Positions 10,535-20,126 of a stretch of 64,000 nt of DNA are shown here, piece after piece. Source of the stretch: Bacteroidales bacterium (GTDB lineage: Bacteria; Bacteroidota; Bacteroidia; Bacteroidales; UBA932); the NCBI GenBank assembly GCA_017501525.1, contig JAFVWT010000011.1, forward strand, positions 1 to 64,000, read 5' to 3'. Position numbers and translations under genes: made by a program. The stretch's first letter is position 1. Every line of letters starts with the position of its first letter. Below the pieces are notes generated by a model, which was not told where the DNA came from, did not search any database, and saw only the letters and a list, made by a program, of their open reading frames with translations.

Positions 10535-11983
10535 ATGGGGAGTGATTTAAAAAATAAGACAGCTAAAGGAATCAGTTGGGGATTTATTGACAATTTGAGC
10601 AACACAGGGATTATGGCTCTTGTCAATATTATCCTTGCCAATATCCTTTCCCCTGAGCAATTTGGAATAGTGGCAATGAGCACTATTTTTATTACTCTTG
10701 CCAATTCAATAGTAGACAGTGGGTTTACAGGTGCATTGACAAGAAAGCTCGAGGTTACGGAAAAAGATTTCAACACTGTCTTTTATTTTAATCTGATCAT
10801 ATCGATTCTATTGTACGGAGTTTTGTTTTCAGCTGCTCCGTACATAGCTAACTATTTTTCGCAACCTATTCTCTCAGAAATTGTTCGCATACTTTCTTTT
10901 TCATTGATAATCAATGCACTCAGTATTGTTCAAAGAGTTATATTGATTAGAAAATTGGATTTTAAAACACAGGCACTAATCTCTTTGTTTTCATCTCTAT
11001 TGAGTGGTTCAGTAGGAATATATATGGCAGTTGAAGGTTATGGAGTATGGTCTTTGGTGGTGATGCAGATTTTAAGATTGGGAGTCAATTCCCTTCTGTT
11101 ATGGTTATCCTCTAAGTGGTTCCCTACCCTATCTTTCTCAATCAAAAGTTTTAGGGATATGTTTTCTTTTGGAGGGAGACTCCTTATTACATCAATAATC
11201 AGTGTGATATGGAATGAAGTTTATTCATTTATTATAGGAAAGTCATATTCTGCTGCAGTGTTGGGGCAATTTTCAAGAGCAGAAAAGTTTAAGAGTATGG
11301 TAACTTCCAATATAAGCATAGTGATGCAAAGGGTAAGTTACCCTGTCCTATCATCCATCAGAGAGGATGGTGAAAGACAATTAAGGGTATTTAGAAAAAT
11401 CCTTAGAACTACAGTACTGATTTCTTTCACAGCAGTGTTGGGGCTTGCAGCTGCCTCGGAATCAATAGTGATAACATTGGTCGGTTCAAAGTGGATTCCA
11501 TCTGTCGAATACCTGAGAATTTTATGTTTTTCAGGTATATTTATCCCCATTCAAATGACTTCTGTCAATATAATCAATGCAAATGGAAGATCAGATATAA
11601 CCTTAAAACTCGAAATCATCAAGACTATATTGGCCATCTTTCCTGTATTGGCAGGTATATTTTTCAGTGTTGAGGCACTTTTATATGGGATGATAGTAGT
11701 AAATGTAATTTCTTTTTTCATCCACTCCTATTATGTGAACAAAGTTATTGAATATAAAGTGGTTCAACAGTTGAGAGATATTCTCCCATTTTTCTTTATA
11801 GCTTTGATTATAAGTTCAATAGTATTTTTGATTTCATTATTGAATATGCCCCAATGGGCAATTATGTTGCTCCAGCTTTTTATTGGTGCAATTCTTACCA
11901 TAGCTGTCTATCAGTTCATTTACAGATGTGATGAATTTAATGATATTAAAAGCGCTGTTCTTAAGATATTTGGCAGAAAATGA
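10535..11983 (+). CDS. MOP-superfamily polysaccharide flippase (Wzx-like)
   Basis: A 482-residue integral membrane protein with about 12-14 hydrophobic helices spread over its whole length. The opening (KNKTAKGISWGFIDNLSNTGIMALVNIILA) and the segment LSPEQFGIVAMSTIFI are typical of polysaccharide synthase/Wzx transporters that flip lipid-linked oligosaccharides across the inner membrane. It is the middle gene between GT4 and GT2, with zero intergenic distance upstream and a 4-base ATGA overlap downstream, so the three are one translational unit. The transported glycan is unknown. Confidence 0.88.
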   Translation: MGSDLKNKTAKGISWGFIDNLSNTGIMALVNIILANILSPEQFGIVAMSTIFITLANSIVDSGFTGALTRKLEVTEKDFNTVFYFNLIISILLYGVLFSAAPYIANYFSQPILSEIVRILSFSLIINALSIVQRVILIRKLDFKTQALISLFSSLLSGSVGIYMAVEGYGVWSLVVMQILRLGVNSLLLWLSSKWFPTLSFSIKSFRDMFSFGGRLLITSIISVIWNEVYSFIIGKSYSAAVLGQFSRAEKFKSMVTSNISIVMQRVSYPVLSSIREDGERQLRVFRKILRTTVLISFTAVLGLAAASESIVITLVGSKWIPSVEYLRILCFSGIFIPIQMTSVNIINANGRSDITLKLEIIKTILAIFPVLAGIFFSVEALLYGMIVVNVISFFIHSYYVNKVIEYKVVQQLRDILPFFFIALIISSIVFLISLLNMPQWAIMLLQLFIGAILTIAVYQFIYRCDEFNDIKSAVLKIFGRK

Positions 11984-12792
11984 ACAATAAGATTTCAATC
12001 ATAATTGTCAATTACAATACGAGGGATTTGTTACGCAATTGCCTTAAAAGTATTAAGGAGAATATAACAGTCGATTATCAGGTTATAGTTGTCGATAATG
12101 ATTCTCATGACAACTCTGTGTTACAATGTCTTTCTCTTTTTGAAGATGAGAGGTTCATCCTTGTAAAGGCGGGAGAAAATCTCGGTTTTGCGAAGGCCAA
12201 CAATATAGGTGCGGGTGTAGCAACTGGAGGAATTTTTCATTTTTTAAATCCTGACACAGAAGTTGATAATACACTAAATAAAGACTATGAGGAGGTAATT
12301 TTAAATAGAGATAAACTATATGTGAATCCACTAATCAACAGGGATGGTTCTTTGGAAAATGACAAAATGCCTTTGCCGGTTCTCAAGGATTTGTTCAGAT
12401 GGAATTTAAATCGCAGCAAGAGCAGATATTGGTACAAGGGAGCTTCAATCATTATTTCAAAAGAGAACTTTTCATTGATAGGCAAATGGTGTGAGGATTA
12501 TTTTCTGTATGCTGAAGATTTGGACCTCTTTATGTGTGCATGGAACAAAGGTCTCAGAATAGGGATGCTACATTCTCATATATATCATTTGGGTGGAGGT
12601 AGTAGTAGTAATCAATGGTCTGATTTAGAGAGGGAAATAATGGTCCAAAAGTCCAATAGGAAGTTTTATGAAAGACATTTTTCAAAATTACAATTTTTAC
12701 TTGTCAAGATATATTTCTTATTTCACAATTTGTTAAAGAGACCATCTTCTGTTCCATTCTATTTAAAAGCATGGCGACTAAGTGGCAAATAG
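11980..12792 (+). CDS. family 2 glycosyltransferase
   Basis: A 270-residue GT-A enzyme. It opens with the GT2 hallmark ISIIIVNYNTRDLLRNCLKS, has the nucleotide-binding VVDND at residues 37-41, GENLGFAKANNIG near 65-77 and an NPDTEVD acidic metal-binding motif at 90-96. This is the rhamnosyl/GlcNAc-transferase branch of GT2, but the actual sugar cannot be read. It is translationally coupled to the flippase by a 4-base overlap. It ends 79 bases before frdA. Confidence 0.88.
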   Translation: MNNKISIIIVNYNTRDLLRNCLKSIKENITVDYQVIVVDNDSHDNSVLQCLSLFEDERFILVKAGENLGFAKANNIGAGVATGGIFHFLNPDTEVDNTLNKDYEEVILNRDKLYVNPLINRDGSLENDKMPLPVLKDLFRWNLNRSKSRYWYKGASIIISKENFSLIGKWCEDYFLYAEDLDLFMCAWNKGLRIGMLHSHIYHLGGGSSSNQWSDLEREIMVQKSNRKFYERHFSKLQFLLVKIYFLFHNLLKRPSSVPFYLKAWRLSGK

Positions 12793-12871
12793 TTCGATGT
12801 TGGAGTTGTTTAAGTCGCAAAAAGTGAGTAAAATTGCAAGAAATTTCTAAAACAATCATAAATACTATATT

Positions 12872-14815
12872 ATGGAGGAAAAATTAATTTCCAAAGTTCC
12901 CGAAGGTCCTTTGGCTGAGAAATGGACGAAGCACAAAGCTGCCATTAAAGTGGTAAGTCCGGCTAACAAGAGAAAGTTGGATATAATTGTAATCGGTACC
13001 GGTCTTGGTGGAGCATCTGCAGCTGCATCACTTGGTGAATTGGGTTACAATGTTAAAATCTTCTGTATCAGTGATTCACCTCGTAGAGCGCACTCTATTG
13101 CAGCTCAAGGTGGTATTAATGCTGCGAAGAATTATCAAAATGACAACGACTCTGTTTACCGTCTTTTCTATGATACCATCAAAGGTGGTGACTATAGAAG
13201 TAGAGAAGCAAATGTTTACCGTTTGGCAGAAGTAAGTAATCTTATTATCGACCAATGTGTTGCTCAAGGTGTTCCTTTTGCACGCGATTATGGTGGATTA
13301 TTGGATAACCGTTCATTTGGTGGTGCTCAGGTAAGTCGTACATTCTATGCACGCGGCCAAACCGGACAGCAATTGCTTCTTGGTGCGTATGCATCATTGA
13401 ATCGTCAGATTGCCAAAGGTTCTGTGAAATCATATCCCCGTCATGAGATGCTTGACCTTGTAGTTATAGATGGTGAGGCTCGTGGTATCATTGCACGTAA
13501 CCTTGAGACAGGTGCTATCGAAAGATTCGGTGCTCACGCAGTGGTTATTGCGTCAGGTGGATATGGAAATGTTTATTTCCTCTCAACCAATGCTATGAAC
13601 TCAAATGGTTCGGCTGCATGGCAATGTTACAAGAAAGGTGCTTTCTTTGCTAACCCTTGTTTTGCTCAAATTCACCCTACTTGTATCCCGGTTCATGGTG
13701 ACCAGCAGTCTAAATTGACCCTTATGAGTGAGTCGTTGAGAAACGACGGACGTATTTGGGTTCCTAAGAAAATGGAGGATGTGAAGAAACTTCGTGCAAA
13801 ACAGATTAAAGCTTCACAAATTCCTGAAGAGGACAGAGACTACTATTTGGAGCGCCGTTACCCTGCATTCGGAAACTTGGTTCCTCGTGACGTTGCGTCA
13901 AGAGCTGCTAAAGAGAGATGTGATGCCGGTTATGGTGTAAACGAAACAGGTCTTGCTGTATTCCTCGATTTCTCTACAGCTATCAAACGTCTCGGTAAAG
14001 ATGTTATCACAGCCCGCTATGGTAACCTTTTCCAAATGTACGAAAAGATTACAGCTGTTAACCCTTACGAAGAGCCTATGATGATTTACCCCGCTATCCA
14101 CTACACAATGGGTGGTATCTGGGTTGACTATAATCTTCAGACCACTATCCCTGGTCTGTATGCTATCGGAGAAGCTAACTTCAGTGACCATGGAGGAAAC
14201 CGTCTCGGAGCATCTGCTCTAATGCAGGGTCTTGCTGACGGATATTTTATCCTTCCTTATACTATCGGAGATTACCTTTCATCTAAGATTCAGGCTCCTA
14301 AGGTTGATACCTCTCATCCTGCATTTGAACAGGCAGAGAAGGAAATCAAAGATAGAATCAATAAATTGTTCGGAATTAAAGGTAAAGAGACTGTAGATTT
14401 CTATCATAAGAAATTGGGTCATATCATGTGGGAATATGTTGGTATGGCACGTAATAAAGCAGGTCTTGAAAAAGCTATCGTAGAAATTCAGAAACTTCGC
14501 AAAGAATTCTGGTCAGATGTATATGTACCTGGAGAGAATGGAGAGTTCAATCAGGAATTGGAAAAAGCTCTTCGTCTTGCGGACTTTATGGAAATCGGTG
14601 AATTGATGGCTCGCGATGCTCTCAACAGAGAAGAATCTTGTGGTGGCCACTTCAGAGAAGAAATGCAGACTGAAGAAGGTGAAACCAAACGCGACGATGA
14701 AAACTTTATGTATGTAAGTGTTTGGGAATACAAAGGCGAGCAGGCTCCTGTTCTTCATAAAGAAGATCTTAAATTTGAATTTGTTAAACCTTCTACACGT
14801 AACTATAAAGACTAA
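12872..14815 (+). CDS. frdA: fumarate reductase/succinate dehydrogenase flavoprotein subunit
   Basis: The FAD subunit that interconverts fumarate and succinate. The 647-residue protein has the dinucleotide-binding [10 protein letters not shown] at residues 41-50, the FAD-attachment segment [12 protein letters not shown] at 74-85, the active-site region HPTCIPVHG, and a C-terminal capping domain. Residue pattern and length fit the Bacteroidetes and epsilonproteobacterial b558-type enzyme. frdB follows after 12 bases. The membrane cytochrome b subunit that normally precedes frdA in this phylum is absent: only 79 bases separate frdA from a glycosyltransferase. Codons such as GGT, CGT and CTT are more frequent here than in neighbours, which fits high expression. 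Confidence 0.95.
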   Translation: MEEKLISKVPEGPLAEKWTKHKAAIKVVSPANKRKLDIIVIGTGLGGASAAASLGELGYNVKIFCISDSPRRAHSIAAQGGINAAKNYQNDNDSVYRLFYDTIKGGDYRSREANVYRLAEVSNLIIDQCVAQGVPFARDYGGLLDNRSFGGAQVSRTFYARGQTGQQLLLGAYASLNRQIAKGSVKSYPRHEMLDLVVIDGEARGIIARNLETGAIERFGAHAVVIASGGYGNVYFLSTNAMNSNGSAAWQCYKKGAFFANPCFAQIHPTCIPVHGDQQSKLTLMSESLRNDGRIWVPKKMEDVKKLRAKQIKASQIPEEDRDYYLERRYPAFGNLVPRDVASRAAKERCDAGYGVNETGLAVFLDFSTAIKRLGKDVITARYGNLFQMYEKITAVNPYEEPMMIYPAIHYTMGGIWVDYNLQTTIPGLYAIGEANFSDHGGNRLGASALMQGLADGYFILPYTIGDYLSSKIQAPKVDTSHPAFEQAEKEIKDRINKLFGIKGKETVDFYHKKLGHIMWEYVGMARNKAGLEKAIVEIQKLRKEFWSDVYVPGENGEFNQELEKALRLADFMEIGELMARDALNREESCGGHFREEMQTEEGETKRDDENFMYVSVWEYKGEQAPVLHKEDLKFEFVKPSTRNYKD

Positions 14816-14827
14816 AGGGTTATTATT

Positions 14828-15607
14828 ATGAATTTCACGTTAAAAGTTTGGCGTCAGAAGAACGCAAAAGATAAAGGTCATTTTGAGACTTACAAAGTAG
14901 AAAATATCTCTCCCGATACATCATTCCTGGAAATGATGGATATTCTTAATGAGCAACTTATAAGAGAAGGAAATTCTCCTGTTGCCCTTAACAAAGGATG
15001 CCATGGTTCAGGTCCTGTAGCATTTGACCACGACTGTCGCGAAGGTATCTGCGGTATGTGTTCGTTGTATATTAATGGACACCCTCATGGACCCGACAGC
15101 GAAATTACCACATGTCAGCTTCATATGCGTAAATTTAAAGATGGTGAAACTATCACTATCGAACCTTGGAGAAGTGCCGGTTTCCCTGTTATCAAGGACT
15201 TGGTTGTAAACAGAGGCGCTTTTGACCAGATTCTTCAGGCAGGTGGTTTCGTTTCTGTAAATACCGGTGGAGCGCAGGATGCAAATGCTATCCTTATTCC
15301 TAAGAAGAATGCAGACGAAAGTATGGATGCTGCTTCTTGTGTAGGTTGTGGTGCTTGTGTTGCTACTTGTAAAAACGGCTCTGCAATGTTGTTTGTCGCT
15401 GCAAGGGTAAGTTCATTGGCACTCCTACCTCAAGGTAAAGTTGAGGCTGCACGTCGTGCTAAGAGTATGGTAGCAAAAATGGACGAACTTGGTTTTGGTG
15501 CTTGTACTAATACCCAGGCTTGTCAGATGGAATGTCCTAAAGGAATTACCGTTTCTCATATTGCACGTTTGAACAGAGAGTTTCTTTGTGCTAAATTGAA
15601 AGACTAA
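14828..15607 (+). CDS. frdB: fumarate reductase/succinate dehydrogenase iron-sulfur subunit
   Basis: The 259-residue electron-transfer subunit. An N-terminal plant-type ferredoxin domain carries Cys 70, 75 and 78 ([10 protein letters not shown]) and Cys 96 for the 2Fe-2S cluster. The C-terminal domain has Cys 171, 174, 177 and 181 ([11 protein letters not shown]) and Cys 226, 232 and 236 for the 4Fe-4S and 3Fe-4S clusters. It passes electrons between FrdA and the quinone-reactive membrane subunit, which is not encoded here. A strong hairpin terminator follows the stop. Confidence 0.95.
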   Translation: MNFTLKVWRQKNAKDKGHFETYKVENISPDTSFLEMMDILNEQLIREGNSPVALNKGCHGSGPVAFDHDCREGICGMCSLYINGHPHGPDSEITTCQLHMRKFKDGETITIEPWRSAGFPVIKDLVVNRGAFDQILQAGGFVSVNTGGAQDANAILIPKKNADESMDAASCVGCGACVATCKNGSAMLFVAARVSSLALLPQGKVEAARRAKSMVAKMDELGFGACTNTQACQMECPKGITVSHIARLNREFLCAKLKD

Positions 15608-15623
15608 TAGCTATTTTATATAA

Positions 15624-15676
15624 GGGGAATTTCTATAGTGATCTTTTCAGTGATTTATGGAAATTCCCCATTTTTA
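15624..15676 (+). terminator. rho-independent terminator after frdAB
   Basis: A perfect 10-bp stem GGGGAATTTC / GAAATTCCCC (15624-15633 with 15660-15669) is followed by ATTTTTAT. A second, smaller hairpin GGGGAA / TTCCCC spans 15690-15710, just before the hydrolase gene. Confidence 0.85.
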
Positions 15677-15732
15677 TAAAAATTACAAAGGGGAACTTGT
15701 CAGATTCCCCACAAAACAGTTTTTAATTATAA

Positions 15733-16524
15733 ATGGAGTATTTTGTTACCGCTAAAGGTACTACACTTCATGTTTCCGACTCCGGAAAAGGCGATAAAAC
15801 GCTTTTGTTTTTACATGGATACCTGGAAACATTATATATTTGGGAGGATTTCAGAGAGTTGATCCCTGAATCTTTCCGTTTTATATCTTTGGATTTGCCG
15901 GGACATGGTCTATCCGGCTCCCATCCTACTTCCAATGATATCTCTTTTGTGGCTGATGTCCTTGCCGATTTGATGAAAAAGAAATCCCTAACTGATGTAG
16001 CGGTTATAGGTCATTCCATGGGAGGTTATATCGGACAGATGTGCATAAAGAATCATCCCGATATCTTTACATCGTTGGTACATTTTAATTCCAACCCCTA
16101 TGCCGATTCGCCTGAGAAAAAGGCAGCCAGACTAAAGGAAATAGAGGTTGTCGAGAATGGAAAACTCCTTACACTGGCTCAGCTTTCTATTCCAAATATG
16201 TATGCCAAATCTAATTTGCGCAGAATGGACTTCAAGGTTCAGGAGACAATTGAGATATGTGAAACCCACGATCCTTACGGTATTTCAGCTTCTCTGAGGG
16301 GATTGATGTCAAGAGAGGATAATGTGGAATTTCTAAAATCGACAAAAACCCCTATTCTATTCGTTTTCGGAGACTCTGATAATTTTATGAGTGTTGACTC
16401 GGCTAACGAAATATTACGACTTATACCCAATGCAAAAGGGGTAATAATTCCATCTACAGGACATAATTCGTTTTTGGAAGAGCCTCAGAAGGTAGCACAG
16501 GTGTTATTGGACTTTATCTCCTAA
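15733..16524 (+). CDS. alpha/beta-hydrolase fold protein
   Basis: A 263-residue hydrolase. The oxyanion-hole HG is at residues 28-29 (LLFLHGYLET), the nucleophile elbow GHSMGG places Ser95, the acid is probably Asp in VFGDSDNF, and the catalytic His is in STGHNSFLEEP near the C-terminus. Substrate is not predictable; esterase, dienelactonase-like and haloperoxidase-like members all share this frame. The gene stands alone between terminators and converges on hflX with a 4-base overlap of the stops. Confidence 0.88.
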   Translation: MEYFVTAKGTTLHVSDSGKGDKTLLFLHGYLETLYIWEDFRELIPESFRFISLDLPGHGLSGSHPTSNDISFVADVLADLMKKKSLTDVAVIGHSMGGYIGQMCIKNHPDIFTSLVHFNSNPYADSPEKKAARLKEIEVVENGKLLTLAQLSIPNMYAKSNLRRMDFKVQETIEICETHDPYGISASLRGLMSREDNVEFLKSTKTPILFVFGDSDNFMSVDSANEILRLIPNAKGVIIPSTGHNSFLEEPQKVAQVLLDFIS

Positions 16525-17720
16525 TAAAGCAAATTATTGAAAGGGTATCGTCCGTTGTGAATTTCAGTAACCATTGAGTAGAGATCTGAGCGCAATTTCT
16601 CAATATTAATCTTCTCTTTGGCTGAGATGAAGATGCAATGAGTATTCTCTTTGGCCATCCACATTTTTTGCAATCTCTCAATTGAAATGTTTTCGGCCTT
16701 TTCCTCCTCGAAATCAAATTCGGACTGTTCTACGTGTTTATATGCATCTATCTTATTGAACACCAAATAGATTGGCTTATCCTTAACTCCTAAATCCTTA
16801 AGTGTTTCGTTTACTACCTCTATCTGGTCTTCAAAATAGGGGTGGGATATATCTACTACGTGCACAAGAATATCAGCCTCCCTTACCTCATCAAGGGTAC
16901 TTTTGAACGACTCAATCAGCTGTGTAGGCAATTTTCTTATAAATCCTACTGTATCGGATAGTAGAAAAGGAACATTGTCTATAACTACTTTACGGACTGT
17001 TGTATCTAATGTTGCAAAAAGTTTATTCTCTGCAAAAACCTCGCTTTTCGAGAGCATTGTCATCATAGTACTTTTGCCCGCATTGGTGTATCCAACAAGT
17101 GCGACCCGTACCATTGATCCCCTGTTACCTCTTTGTGAGGCCATCTGGCGGTCTATCTTTTTAAGCTGTTCTTTAAGATAACTGATTTTTGATAGGATAA
17201 TGCGTCGGTCTGTCTCTATCTGACTCTCCCCCGGTCCCCTCATACCAATACCCCCACGCTGCCTCTCAAGGTGAGTCCACATTCTAGTAAGGCGAGGTAG
17301 AAGATACTGGTATTGGGCAAGTTCTACCTGTGTTTTTGCGTATGCTGTCTTTGCCCTTTGTGCAAAAATATCCAGAATAAGATTTGTCCTGTCAAGAATT
17401 CTACACCCAAGTTCCTTTTCAAGATTACGTAATTGTGAAGGGGTGAGTTCGTCGTCAAATAGAACTAATTTAAGTTCCTTTTCCTCTATGAATTGCTTGA
17501 TTTCCTCCAATTTACCGGTCCCTACGTATGTTCTGGAGTTTGAACGTTCCAGTTTCTGTGTGAATCTTTTAATACTTTGGACACCGGCGGTAAGTGCCAG
17601 AAATTCCAATTCATCAAGGTACTCATTTACTGTTCTTTCGTCAGTACCCTGCTCTATAACAGAAACTACAATAGTTCTTTCCATCTCTTCAGTAAGTTCC
17701 TTCTTGCTCTCTTTCTCCAT
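16521..17720 (-). CDS. hflX: GTPase HflX
   Basis: HflX is a ribosome-associated GTPase that splits stalled 70S ribosomes. The protein (399 residues from the chosen start) has the HflX-specific helical N-domain with GMRGPGESQIETDRR near residues 159-173, G1 GYTNAGKST near 210-218, G3 as DTVGFIRKLP and G4 NKID. The frame is open 22 codons further upstream to 17786, but that extension runs through a strong terminator hairpin (17771-17796); the Met at 17720 (MEKESKKEL) is therefore the better start. Confidence 0.95.
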   Translation of the reverse strand: MEKESKKELTEEMERTIVVSVIEQGTDERTVNEYLDELEFLALTAGVQSIKRFTQKLERSNSRTYVGTGKLEEIKQFIEEKELKLVLFDDELTPSQLRNLEKELGCRILDRTNLILDIFAQRAKTAYAKTQVELAQYQYLLPRLTRMWTHLERQRGGIGMRGPGESQIETDRRIILSKISYLKEQLKKIDRQMASQRGNRGSMVRVALVGYTNAGKSTMMTMLSKSEVFAENKLFATLDTTVRKVVIDNVPFLLSDTVGFIRKLPTQLIESFKSTLDEVREADILVHVVDISHPYFEDQIEVVNETLKDLGVKDKPIYLVFNKIDAYKHVEQSEFDFEEEKAENISIERLQKMWMAKENTHCIFISAKEKINIEKLRSDLYSMVTEIHNGRYPFNNLLY

Positions 17721-17763
17721 ACAATCTTTATTCTTTTGTGGTATTCTTACAATTGCAACCTTT

Positions 17764-17796
17764 AAAAAAAGGGTGACCAAAATCATTTAGTCACCC
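17764..17796 (-). terminator. terminator downstream of tonB
   Basis: On the minus strand GGGTGAC (17796-17790) pairs with GTCACCC (17777-17771), followed by seven T. It ends the tonB transcript and separates it from hflX. Confidence 0.88.
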
Positions 17797-17830
17797 AATG
17801 TTTATCTTATATCTTTATCTAATTCCTAAT

Positions 17831-18529
17831 TTAGTTTCTCAACTGGAAGTAAACAGGGAACTGGAAGGTAACGCGTACTGCTTTATCCCTTTGTTTACCA
17901 GGAGTCCATTTTGGAGATGCAGAAACCAATCTGATAGCTTCTTTATCCAATGAAGGGTCAACACCTCTAAGTACTTTAATATTGGTAAGTGAACCATCTT
18001 TTTCTACAGTAAACTGGATGATTACTCTACCTTGGATTCCGTTCTCACGAGCAACCTCAGGGTATTCAAGGTTTTGTGAAATCCATTTTGGGAACTCTTT
18101 ACGAGGGTCACCATTCATGAATTTGGGAAGTTCTTCTACGACTGCAAAAGGAATAGCTTCCTCTTCGATTTCCTCTTCATACACATCAGTAACATAGTCC
18201 ATGATTTCAACACCGAGGTTAGCATCATCTTCCAAGCTGATGAACAGGTCTGTATCAACTACTATATCGTCATCAACGATGTCTATCTGGTCAGAAAGGA
18301 CAGGTACTTTTGGTGCTTCAGGAGGTGGGGGAGGAGCCTCTGTAGTAATAGGAATTGTTTCTACTTCTACTTCTACAGCAACTTCTTCTTGTAGTATTGA
18401 TTCACCTTTTTCTTCAGTGCTCCATTCAAATGCCATTAGCACTATTCCAAGAGAAACGATAAGTCCAATTTCTCTGAAGAACAATTTCTTGCTCTCTAAG
18501 TTAGCTTTTGGAGATTTTTTAACTTCCAT
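17831..18529 (-). CDS. TonB-family energy transducer
   Basis: A 232-residue protein with one N-terminal membrane helix (about 22-36), a proline-rich and acidic periplasmic spacer (TTEAPPPPPEAPKVP near 62-76), and a C-terminal TonB domain (YPEVARENGIQGRVIIQFTV, KWTPGKQRDKAVRVTFQFPV). TonB proteins transmit the proton-motive force via ExbBD to outer-membrane receptors. No exbBD genes are adjacent, so this may be one of several TonB paralogues. Confidence 0.92.
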   Translation of the reverse strand: MEVKKSPKANLESKKLFFREIGLIVSLGIVLMAFEWSTEEKGESILQEEVAVEVEVETIPITTEAPPPPPEAPKVPVLSDQIDIVDDDIVVDTDLFISLEDDANLGVEIMDYVTDVYEEEIEEEAIPFAVVEELPKFMNGDPRKEFPKWISQNLEYPEVARENGIQGRVIIQFTVEKDGSLTNIKVLRGVDPSLDKEAIRLVSASPKWTPGKQRDKAVRVTFQFPVYFQLRN

Positions 18530-18613
18530 TTTGTCTCAAATTAAATCAGGTTGTAAAAGTAGTCATTATTTCTTAAATTTTCCAAAAAATTGTTAAGAAA
18601 TATGTTGAAAACT

Positions 18614-19555
18614 CTAAATTAGACCTAATTCGTGCAGAATTTTGTTAGTATTTCTTTGTTTTTCTGCTCCTTCATGGAATCTTGCTTCCTCTTCTTTGGT
18701 AAGTTCGAGTTTAACGATTTTTTCAACACCTTTCTTACCGATTACGATAGGAACACCAAGACAAATGTCTTCTTCTCCATATTCGCCATTTTGAGGAACG
18801 CTACAAGGGATAATTCTCTTTTCATCCAATAGGATTGCTTTAACCAACGAAGCTGCGCATGCACCGGGAGCATAGAATGCAGAAGTACCTAACAGCTTGG
18901 TAATTGTTGCACCTCCTACCATAGTGTCCGCAACTACTTTTTCTCTTGCAGATTTGCTTAGGAGCTTATCTACTTTTCCACCTCTATAGGTTGCGCTGCT
19001 AATAAGGGGAACCATTGTTGCATCACCATGTGCGCCAATTACCATACCATCTACATCGCACATAGGAGCTTTCAATGCTTTACTCAAATAGTAAATAAAT
19101 CTGCTGCTGTCCAAAGCTCCACCCATACCGATAAGGCGATTTTTCTTGATTCCGCAAGTTTTGTATGCCAAATATGTCATGGTATCCATAGGGTTTGATA
19201 CCATAATTACAAATGCGTTAGGAGAGTATTTCATTACATTTCCAACAACATTTCTAACAATATTTGCGTTGGTTCCGATAAGTTCCTCTCTTGTCATACC
19301 AGGTTTTCTGGGCAGACCTGAGGTAACCACTACCACTTCTGAATTTGCTGTGGCTTTAAAATCGTTTGTAACCCCTGTTATTTTGGTGGTGAATCCATTT
19401 ATTTTAGAAGATTGCTGCAAGTCTATTGCTTTACCTTCTGCAAAACCTTCTTTTACATCGAGCATTACGATTTCTTTTGCAATACCCATAGTTGCAAGAA
19501 CGTTGACACAAGTAGCACCAACATTTCCTACGCCGATAACACTTACTTTTGACAT
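18614..19555 (-). CDS. mdh: malate dehydrogenase (NAD-dependent, LDH-like type)
   Basis: Interconverts malate and oxaloacetate. The 313-residue protein has the Rossmann glycine motif GVGNVG at residues 8-13, Asp33 after the second strand (favouring NAD over NADP), substrate-loop arginines Arg83 and Arg89 (LPRKPGMTREE), Asn121 and the catalytic His176 in GAHGDATMVPL. The Arg in the loop position fits malate rather than lactate specificity. In an anaerobe with FrdAB it would feed the reductive branch to succinate. It is divergent from ybeY with only 52 bases between them. Confidence 0.95.
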   Translation of the reverse strand: MSKVSVIGVGNVGATCVNVLATMGIAKEIVMLDVKEGFAEGKAIDLQQSSKINGFTTKITGVTNDFKATANSEVVVVTSGLPRKPGMTREELIGTNANIVRNVVGNVMKYSPNAFVIMVSNPMDTMTYLAYKTCGIKKNRLIGMGGALDSSRFIYYLSKALKAPMCDVDGMVIGAHGDATMVPLISSATYRGGKVDKLLSKSAREKVVADTMVGGATITKLLGTSAFYAPGACAASLVKAILLDEKRIIPCSVPQNGEYGEEDICLGVPIVIGKKGVEKIVKLELTKEEEARFHEGAEKQRNTNKILHELGLI

Positions 19556-19607
19556 AATACTTATTTATTTATATATTTACATAATAATTTACAAACATTG
19601 GACCACG

Positions 19608-20096
19608 ATGATTCACTTTGAAGTAGAAGATGCGTCCTTTAATTTGCGACGCAAAATTGCAATTAAAAATTGGATAAAAGAAATATTATCCACCAAAAGT
19701 CTATCTGTCGGAGAAATAAATGTCGTTTTCTGTAGTGATGACTATCTCCTGAATATCAATAGACAATTTCTCGGACATGATTATTATACAGATATTATAA
19801 CCTTCGATACTTCAGAGTATAATCCCGTTGAATCAAATAAGCGCGGTCGTATATCAGCAGACATATTTATAAGTCTTGATACTGTTCTTGCCAATGCTGA
19901 CACTTATGATACCACATTCAATCGTGAGCTCTATCGTGTAATTATTCATGGAATTCTTCATTGCATGGGATATGATGATCATAGCCCGCAGGACTTCGAA
20001 AAAATGAAGGCTCTTGAGGAGGAAGCACTTTCTCTTTTGGAGCAACTTTGCGGGGATGATATTTTCTCATCCCAGACTTATACTTCGGGAAAGTAG
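19608..20096 (+). CDS. ybeY: endoribonuclease YbeY (16S rRNA maturation)
   Basis: A zinc-dependent endoribonuclease for 16S rRNA 3' maturation and ribosome quality control. From the ATG at 19608 it has 162 residues, normal for the family; the frame is open further upstream across mdh but that part is not YbeY-like. The zinc ligands are His114, His118 and His125 in HGILHCMGYDDH, one residue wider than the usual HGxLHLxGYDH spacing because of the doubled Asp. mnmG follows 30 bases downstream. Confidence 0.92.
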   Translation: MIHFEVEDASFNLRRKIAIKNWIKEILSTKSLSVGEINVVFCSDDYLLNINRQFLGHDYYTDIITFDTSEYNPVESNKRGRISADIFISLDTVLANADTYDTTFNRELYRVIIHGILHCMGYDDHSPQDFEKMKALEEEALSLLEQLCGDDIFSSQTYTSGK

Positions 20097-20126
20097 TCAT
20101 AGGAGTTCAGCTAAAAATTCCTAATT

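Noticed and set aside
12797-12850. 17-codon ORF just upstream of frdA as a possible remnant of the cytochrome b gene
   Set aside because: Too short, hydrophilic and without any histidine or membrane segment; could be chance.
17721-17786. Upstream start for hflX
   Set aside because: It would lie inside the strong terminator 17764-17796 and adds residues absent from the family.
19146-19607. Long N-terminal extension of ybeY across mdh
   Set aside because: Opposite to the mdh coding strand and not YbeY-like; the ATG at 19608 gives the normal length.
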